From the NCBI GenBank assembly GCA_021234155.1, contig JAJEKV010000013.1, positions 11,112,271 to 11,176,270 of the forward strand: a stretch of 64,000 bases of DNA. The letters run 5' to 3'. Positions 58,049-64,000 of this stretch are shown piece by piece. Under the pieces are notes generated by a model. That model saw only the letters and a program-made list of their open reading frames with translations. It was not told the DNA's origin and ran no database searches. Each line of letters opens with the position of its first letter. The first letter of the stretch is position 1. This stretch comes from Isoetes taiwanensis (lineage: Eukaryota; Streptophyta; Lycopodiopsida; Isoetales; Isoetaceae). The translations under genes were made by a program, and so were the position numbers.

Positions 58049-58980
58049 TTGCAAGCTCACATGCTATCACTATGTTGCTTTGGGGTTCACCGGCAGCATG
58101 TCTGCTCAGCGGATGTGCTTTGCTGGTGTTCCTGGATTCTGAAAATAGCTTTAGTAGAGGCAACTTTCCATTTGCAAGGATCGAAGACATTCTTCAAGAA
58201 TGCAACGCAGGAGGCTCTGCCAGATTGCGTGCTTGTAATGAAGAAGGTAACTTATATCTCTTTGCCATTTGCGTTTCCTTCTTATTGCATCTTGGTCAGA
58301 CAAGTTGACGATATAATAGAAACAATGAAGTCATTAAGCGAAGGGGGATCGGTTTTTTGTAATGATGATGACAATGGGATAGAAACGGAGAATGATCTAC
58401 ATGAAGAAGAGGAAGAATCTAAGAAAATTAGCATGGAGACATTCACCTTATGTGACAAGGAAGATGATGAGGGAAGAGATGATTCTGAAGAGGAGGGTGA
58501 ATATGAGGATGAACCAAAGTTGTTCGAAATAACGTCAATTTTGGTGGAAGGAAGAGAATATTTATTATTGCGAGGATATATCTTGAACGCGCGTCTTTTC
58601 TATGGATGTGTGCTAGGGAAGATGAGTTATCAGCACCTTGGCTGAATGGATAGAATTGGGTGCACACATCGACAAGGAGATATTTGAGGTGACTTTTTAT
58701 ACTGGTAATGCGCCTATGAAAGGCTAGAGATATGTTGTGGTCAAGATGAGCCGAATCTGCCAACAGAAGAAGAATATCGACGTTTTTGTGCGAAGCTGCC
58801 AACATCATCTGGAGGTTTGGAAGACTCTTCCGTCAATGGTGGCGGCATAAACCTCATGGATTTCGAAAATTTGAGCAAGATAATCTCTAGGGTCTTATTT
58901 GTCAGAAGTCGATGACTTCTTTTGCGACATGTACATGGTGGACAGGAAAGATTAAAGGACTCCACACTGCTGCAATATAT
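58049..58980 (+). pseudogene. Acidic open frame of unknown family, followed by decayed continuation
   Basis: A 198-codon plus-strand frame (58049-58645) becomes strongly protein-like from residue ~90. It reads IIETMKSLSEGGSVFCNDDD, then EEEEESKKISMETFTLCDKE, DDSEEEGEYEDEPKLFEITS and ILVEGREYLLLRGYILNARL. A stop follows, and other-frame pieces continue (EIFEVTFYTGNAPMKG; SRICQQKKNIDVFVRSC). It may be a fragment of a nuclear acidic protein. The N-terminal part (Cys/Leu-rich) is probably intron or UTR read-through. It abuts the AT-rich TIR element copy C. I do not recognise the family. Confidence 0.4.
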
Positions 58981-58984
58981 CTCA

Positions 58985-59782
58985 AATGACATATTCAACA
59001 AAATTTGGACTTATTCAGATTTAATAGATAGCACTTCAAGAATGCCATTTTAAGAATATATGTATTATTTGATTCTTCTTGATTTTTATGATTTTTATAA
59101 GTTTTAATTATACAAATTTATCTTTAAACTAAAACTATAATGGTTATCAAAGAATAAATTTGATTTCCAAATTAATTTTCATTTGAATTTATTTAGAATT
59201 AGACATTTCAAGAATATAAAAATTTCAATTTTTAGTGATTTAACAGATTCAAAATTCAGCAATTATGATAATTAAATGAAATCTGATGGTTTGATAAGCG
59301 ATTGACTTAAAACTATTATTTCACAATTTACAAACTTTTATACTTTTAAAAATACTTTAAGAAAAGTTTTAGGTTGAAATTAATTAAATGATATAAAGTT
59401 ATTGGTTTAATAATAACTATTGAATAATTTATTATTGATGAAATAAAATATATTGACATTTAATCAATAATAGACTATTCATTTTTTATTAAACATAAAC
59501 GTATTTAATTAAATTCAATCTAAAACTTTCTTTAAATATTTTGAAAAGAATAGCATTTTAATTATACTAAAGTTGTCTTAGATGAAAATTTTATTCTAAA
59601 TAGATGAAACCGATAATTAGTTAAAAAGCAACTGTAAACTTAAGTAAGTATGATATTTTTTAAAGATAAACAGAACAAATTATTAAAATCAATAAGAGCT
59701 AAAAATGCATGAAATATTATCATGGCATCCTTTAAGTACATTTATTAGATTTGAATAAGTCTGAATTTTGTGAAATGTCATT
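58985..59782. repeat. AT-rich TIR element, copy C (complete)
   Basis: 798 bp. The left end AATGACATATTCAACAAAAT and the right end (reverse complement AATGACATTTCACAAAATTC) form inverted termini of about 45 bp containing GACTTATTCARATYTAATARAT. It is co-linear with copies A and B. It has no coding capacity. Flanks (ATATCTCA / CAAGGTTC) show no convincing target duplication. It is a MITE of unassigned superfamily. Confidence 0.85.
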
Positions 59783-60324
59783 CAAGGTTCATTAATGGTG
59801 ATTATTGTCTTCACCGGGCCTTGAGACCAAAAGGAGCAGAGTTTGTATATTATGTTCGCGCATTATGCATGTTTGGGAACCATTATCCATTGGCATCTAA
59901 CACTGAAAGGGTGATAGAAATTAGGCGATGTGGTGTTAGAGAATTTTGACAACCAAAGCGGGTTTTATGCAAGTAACATGTTTAATTTCTTAGCGGCTAT
60001 TTTGAATCACCCGAGGTTGGATGCTAGGCTTGATAACATTGGAGTGATTCTTTTGCTAGATTAGTTTGGAAGGGGATTGAAGCAGGAAATAAAAGATGAG
60101 ATGTGAAACCTAGAAAAATTGCAACCTATATGTTGTTTAAGTTTGACGTTCTTGTATTAGATGAAATTTATAACAAGAGATATTTTTACTTTGTATTTCT
60201 TCATACCATGCGAAATATTGCAATTAGTGTTCCTGCCCAACGGGACTATTCGTGTCGTGTGATATTTATGTAAAGAAAGTTAGATAGCCATACGAAATAA
60301 TATTAAATTTCTTTACTCCTCACA
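59783..60324. other. Non-coding gap between copy C and the LTR
   Basis: Short codon-like pieces (for example HRALRPKGAEFVYYVRALCM at about 59815-59875) are separated by stops. It could be the right half of a gene remnant into which copy C inserted. Confidence 0.3.
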
Positions 60325-61772
60325 TGTGACGTTCCAGTACGATATACGGTCTCAGGACGTATACCGTACTGTGCCGTCACGCGTACACGCCGCCCAGTCG
60401 ACGTGTATGCCGACGAATACTCAAGCAAGGACGCCCTAGGGGGCAACTTGCAATGGTGCGCACACTTAGCAATGCGCGCACCTTTAGACCTTTAAACCCT
60501 TAAAGGTAGACAAAGGGTCATGGGAACCCTAAACCTAACCGATAGCCTACATAAGGCACCAAACCCTAACATTCCCTTTTTCGCCCAGACCTTCCGCTCC
60601 AGGTCGGCGCATGGCTACCGAGGAGTCAATTCCAACTCCCACGATCTGCCCGTACGCCCGGCTTGTCGATCATCCTTCCGGCCACATCTCGAGGAGACGA
60701 TGACATGGGCGCTTCGGATCAAGAGGAGTGAACCGGGGATCGGTATTTGGTCGATTGAATAGCTTAAACCTCATTCCACCTTGAACTAGTAGGGTTAGCC
60801 TATTAAATGCCTTAGTAGCCCAACAGACCTGAGATTGACTCTAACTAAAGAATTGACTCTATGTATTAGATTAATTCTTATTATTTATGATCATATGATG
60901 GATGGTTGTATTGCATGGACTCATTGTATTGGGAAGGGTGGGTAGAGACTTAAAGCTTAGTAGATGATGCTCCTAGCTAGTCCCTCTTAGTGCATTACTA
61001 GAATTCGGCTGTGCACAAGAACCCCACCGGTTGTGGGTGAAGGGGCCGACCGGGTTAGAATGAGGTTAAAGTGTTACGACCCTTGACCGATCTAGGGATC
61101 GGTGACTAGGTCTAATGGCTTGCCACCCAGTGTAGGTAAGGCATGGGCTCGACACCGGGGGTGGAGTTCACCTTCCAAAGGGTTAAGTCGAATAAGGGCG
61201 TTGGCCCTCTAGTCACCTTGGGTCAGCATGGAGATCTCGAGGGAGTGATCCCTACACCGCCCCATCGGGATCGGGAGATGTAACCCGGAATAGCCCCTTT
61301 GGCTATGCACCCGTGGCCCAACGAGTCCAACACTTTTCAACCCTAATCGCAAAGTGTGCACGGGAGGGGCGGATGGAGTGGACAACCCTAAGCCATGTTC
61401 TTATGCCCAATCCATTGCCATGATTACACTGCATCGAACTCGGAGACCCAAGCTAGTCGGTCCTTCCCCGAGTCTGAGCCTTGGGTAGGGATTTCCTTTG
61501 TATTGTGCTGATCTTTGTCTATGCAGGTATTGATGTGCCACCCTTCGAGGTGGATATATGATGTTATGTTACTGACGTGTATATTTACGCTTCCGCAGCT
61601 AGGTAGGCCCTGAGGAAGACGGGGTGAAATGACCCCTTCACTCTTCCCACTGTGGACTCTAGGCGGACACAGTGATATGTGGAGAGGCCCTCAGACGATA
61701 TGTGTAGCTGGGTGGGATGAACTCTGCTTTGTATACCTGTCGCGGCATCGTATATGAGTAGGGGACGTCACA
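60325..61772 (+). repeat. Long terminal repeat (5' LTR), 1448 bp
   Basis: It starts TGTGACGTTCCAGTACG and ends GGGGACGTCACA, so it has canonical TG...CA ends with an 8 bp inverted terminus (TGTGACGT / ACGTCACA). It is followed after one base by a primer-binding site (61774-61785). It is GC-richer than its surroundings. A partner LTR is not in the window. Frames inside it (such as 60520-60762) are not genes. Confidence 0.88.
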
Positions 61773-61773
61773 G

Positions 61774-61785
61774 TGGTATCAGAGC
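61774..61785 (+). other. Primer-binding site complementary to initiator tRNA-Met
   Basis: TGGTATCAGAGC is the standard plant LTR-retrotransposon primer-binding site, matching the 3' end of initiator methionine tRNA. It lies one base after the LTR end, fixing the LTR's orientation and showing that internal sequence begins here. Confidence 0.92.
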
Positions 61786-61939
61786 TATGTTCTTGGAGAC
61801 CAAGAGCAAAGCACTGACCATACTCCCAGTAGTACTAACTTGATAGGATCTTCAAGCCTCGAAAAGTGGGAAAATTTTTCTCATTTTTGGTAGTTATGCT
61901 AAGCTAGTAACAGTTAAGTGAATTGGAACTTAATAAGAA

Positions 61940-61975
61940 CTAGTTATGGTGCCCGGCGTTGCCGGGCGTAAATAC
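61940..61975 (-). mobile_element. Helitron-like 3' terminus on the minus strand
   Basis: Minus strand: GCCCGGCAACGCCGGGC (hairpin, plus 61951-61967), then ACCATAA and CTAG, followed by T. This is the arrangement of a Helitron 3' end. A decayed copy of the same terminus is at 28755-28789 on the plus strand. The element would extend to higher coordinates, and its TC start was not located. It interrupts the retrotransposon internal region about 170 bp after the LTR. Confidence 0.7.
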
Positions 61976-64000
61976 AATTTTATTGTAGAATTATATGAAA
62001 GATCTAGGATCTAAAAACATATGTAGGGCTGTCAATGATGCTAATTTTAAGTTATTGTCCAAGATGGATGTCCATTCTATATATGTACATATGTGTATGG
62101 TTGGTGTTTATGTGCATATTATTGTTGTGAGTAATACAACTTTGGCCAAGAATGTAGAATCATCATGAAATATCAAAATGCCTTAGCTTGGTATTTGTCA
62201 TTGTTGTAGTATAAAACGACTCCATGAAATAGTTCCAAAGGCACGTAACATGAATCATAATGAGCCATTATGTTTTCAAATATCAAATTCAAATGTCACA
62301 ATAATACCGCATACCCCTATGAAGGTGATCATTGTTGCGCCAGCCTTTCAATGTGATTTTGTAAATGTTCAAATTATAGTTATTGCTTAGGATTCATTAA
62401 GACCTAAAGTTGTTTAGTGGAATGATGTTGCAAATGCTATTAGTAATCTATGTTAGAGACGATTAGTGAATATATACTGGTTGGTGCTAAGTCACATAAT
62501 AGTAGCAAGGGGTGTAATTTGTTATAGTTTATCTACCTCATCATTAAGTTGCTTGCAATTCACAAAATGTGAACTCAGCTTTGCATCCTTTTAAAGGGCC
62601 CACCAGCTATATTGTTCACTATACACATAATCTTTGGGTTTGTGGCAACGTCATTCAAATGCAAAGGAATCAACAAAAGACTCTAAGACCCTATTTAGAT
62701 TAAGCAATATAAGAAAAATACATAAGCAACATCTCCCAAAGTGCTATGTTTATTTCTAGACAACGTGTATTATTACGTCCCCGACGACATATCACTACGT
62801 AGTATTTGTGTACAACTCTTATTGATCTTATTTTAAGTCACTAAAACCAATATAACATGCATTTTATGTTGTGGTTCTAAATTTGAGCAAATTCAAGCAA
62901 ATATTGTCGTTAAATGGTATTTGGAGAAACCAAGAGTTGGCAACATTTCATTGCAATTTTTGGGGACCTAAATTCATTTACGATAGGAAAATAAAGACAG
63001 ACAACTGGTACTCTAATAAAAATAAGAAAGTATTGTCGGGGAACATGTGAATAAGGAATTGACAAAGGTTTGAGCTAATTATGTCGCCACTATTCAACAT
63101 GCATAAGATTGTAAGATCGTCACTAATTTTACTCCTGTCATTTCCTATTGTGGTTGTTGAAATACGTAGAATCTTCTATCTCATCTTCAACCAAGTGTCT
63201 ACGCACTGTAACCCAACTTATCTTAGGTCTACTGGTTTCCATGACTATATTTGCAGGATATTAGATTCCTATCTGCATTATCCAAATAAGTGTTATATAG
63301 TTACCCTGTATGCAATAGCAAATGCAGATAAAACGGTATCCTACTGGATGTGGTGATAGAAGTGGTCATTTTTTTGAAAATCTAGATACAAAAGATAAAC
63401 ATTCCATAAGAGCTTTTCTTCAAGAAAGAAAATAATGTTGCAGGCATACCACTCTGCTATTATCCTAACGATATCATTATTTGGCTTAACATAGTAAGGA
63501 CCATGCAACTGTGCAAATACTGTGCAAACACTATTACTGAACATGTTCATCTTTCACCAATATAACGCCTTCAGCCTGTAAAGGTTCTATAGCTAATATA
63601 TTCAAAGTTCATGCTATAATTTAAAGCCCACCTTCAAATAAGTTCAATATGAGTAAGATTGTTGACCTCAATGTTAGATACATCTTCAACGTCTTTCTTA
63701 GTGGTCACACATTATGAGAATAACACAAATCTCAATTTTAATCCTCAATTTATGGTGCATATCAAAAAAGTATATCAAAAACATCTACAGGTTCACGAAA
63801 GCTTTATCTTAAGCTTAGAAGATAAAGCAACTTGGGACGCAATAATTCGTGTGCATTGTAAATGCATTTCTTAAGCATGATCAATTGAAGAAAAGTCCCA
63901 TCACTTTTGAGCACCTTCAAAATGCATTTTACTCTTACATTTTACAAAGAATAGATGAAAGGTCAAGAAACAAAAGACTTAAGTATGCCTTGCTTGCCTA
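61976..64000. other. Non-coding stretch to window end, possible Helitron interior
   Basis: Frames are 70-90 codons at most (63081-63356, 63341-63550, 63659-63874), without recognisable motifs. I see no Rep/helicase sequence, so if this is Helitron DNA it is a non-autonomous copy. Confidence 0.35.

Noticed and set aside
60520-60762. 80-codon frame with a Ser/Arg-rich start, like a transit peptide
   Set aside because: It lies wholly inside the LTR.
61951-61967. GCCCGGCGTTGCCGGGC as a transcription terminator or tRNA arm
   Set aside because: No tRNA cloverleaf around it, and its spacing to CTAG plus a second copy elsewhere fits a Helitron end better.

Overview
The window reads as nuclear DNA of a land plant with a large, transposon-rich genome. 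Reasons: split genes with GT-AG introns, a small protein with a plastid-targeting-type N-terminus, plant-type MULE, hAT, PIF/Harbinger, Ty1-copia, Ty3-gypsy, LINE and Helitron-type remnants, and long AT-rich non-coding stretches. I cannot name the species. No rRNA, tRNA or CRISPR was recognised. Most long open frames belong to mobile elements, and many are shadows.

Only two ordinary host genes are reconstructable end to end. At 900-2498 (minus) is a nine-exon gene for a 221-residue phosducin-like/thioredoxin-domain protein (TXNDC9/PLP3 family). At 38983-39552 (plus) is a three-exon gene for a 132-residue, apparently plastid-targeted membrane protein. Both carry DNA transposons immediately upstream of the start codon: a 1.1 kb hAT element 57 bp from the first ATG, and a nested 9 kb PIF/Harbinger complex about 13 bp from the second.

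Layout. 1-3.7 kb: TXNDC9 gene plus hAT1, with perfect 8 bp target duplications. 3.7-9.4 kb: displaced upstream region, two copies of an AT-rich element with terminal inverted repeats, and a 3.4 kb MULE with ~109 bp TIRs and an uninterrupted 591-codon transposase; the MULE also carries foreign gene-like sequence. 9.4-16 kb: a tandem duplication, unassigned sequence and decayed LINE-like frames. 16.2-24.6 kb: an unrecognised, decayed gene with a ParB/sulfiredoxin-like DGQHS motif, split by a 5.5 kb hAT element (hAT2, perfect 8 bp target duplication) that itself carries mevalonate-kinase-like exon sequence. 24.6-30 kb: LINE tail, Helitron-like 3' end, 426 bp Mutator-type MITE. 30-39 kb: Harbinger-in-Harbinger nest with a LINE inside the transposase. 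39-51 kb: plastid-protein gene, GC-rich hairpins, LTR-like direct repeats, a hairpin-rich cluster, a polypyrimidine tract and a minus-strand gypsy 3' end. 51-57 kb: copia RNase H tail, plus-strand gypsy gag-protease-RT, LINE tail. 57-64 kb: an acidic open frame, the third AT-rich TIR element, an LTR with primer-binding site, and a Helitron-like end.

The strongest leads are the DGQHS/ParB-like gene with its datable hAT insertion, the two DNA transposons carrying host-like exons, and the shared Helitron-like termini.
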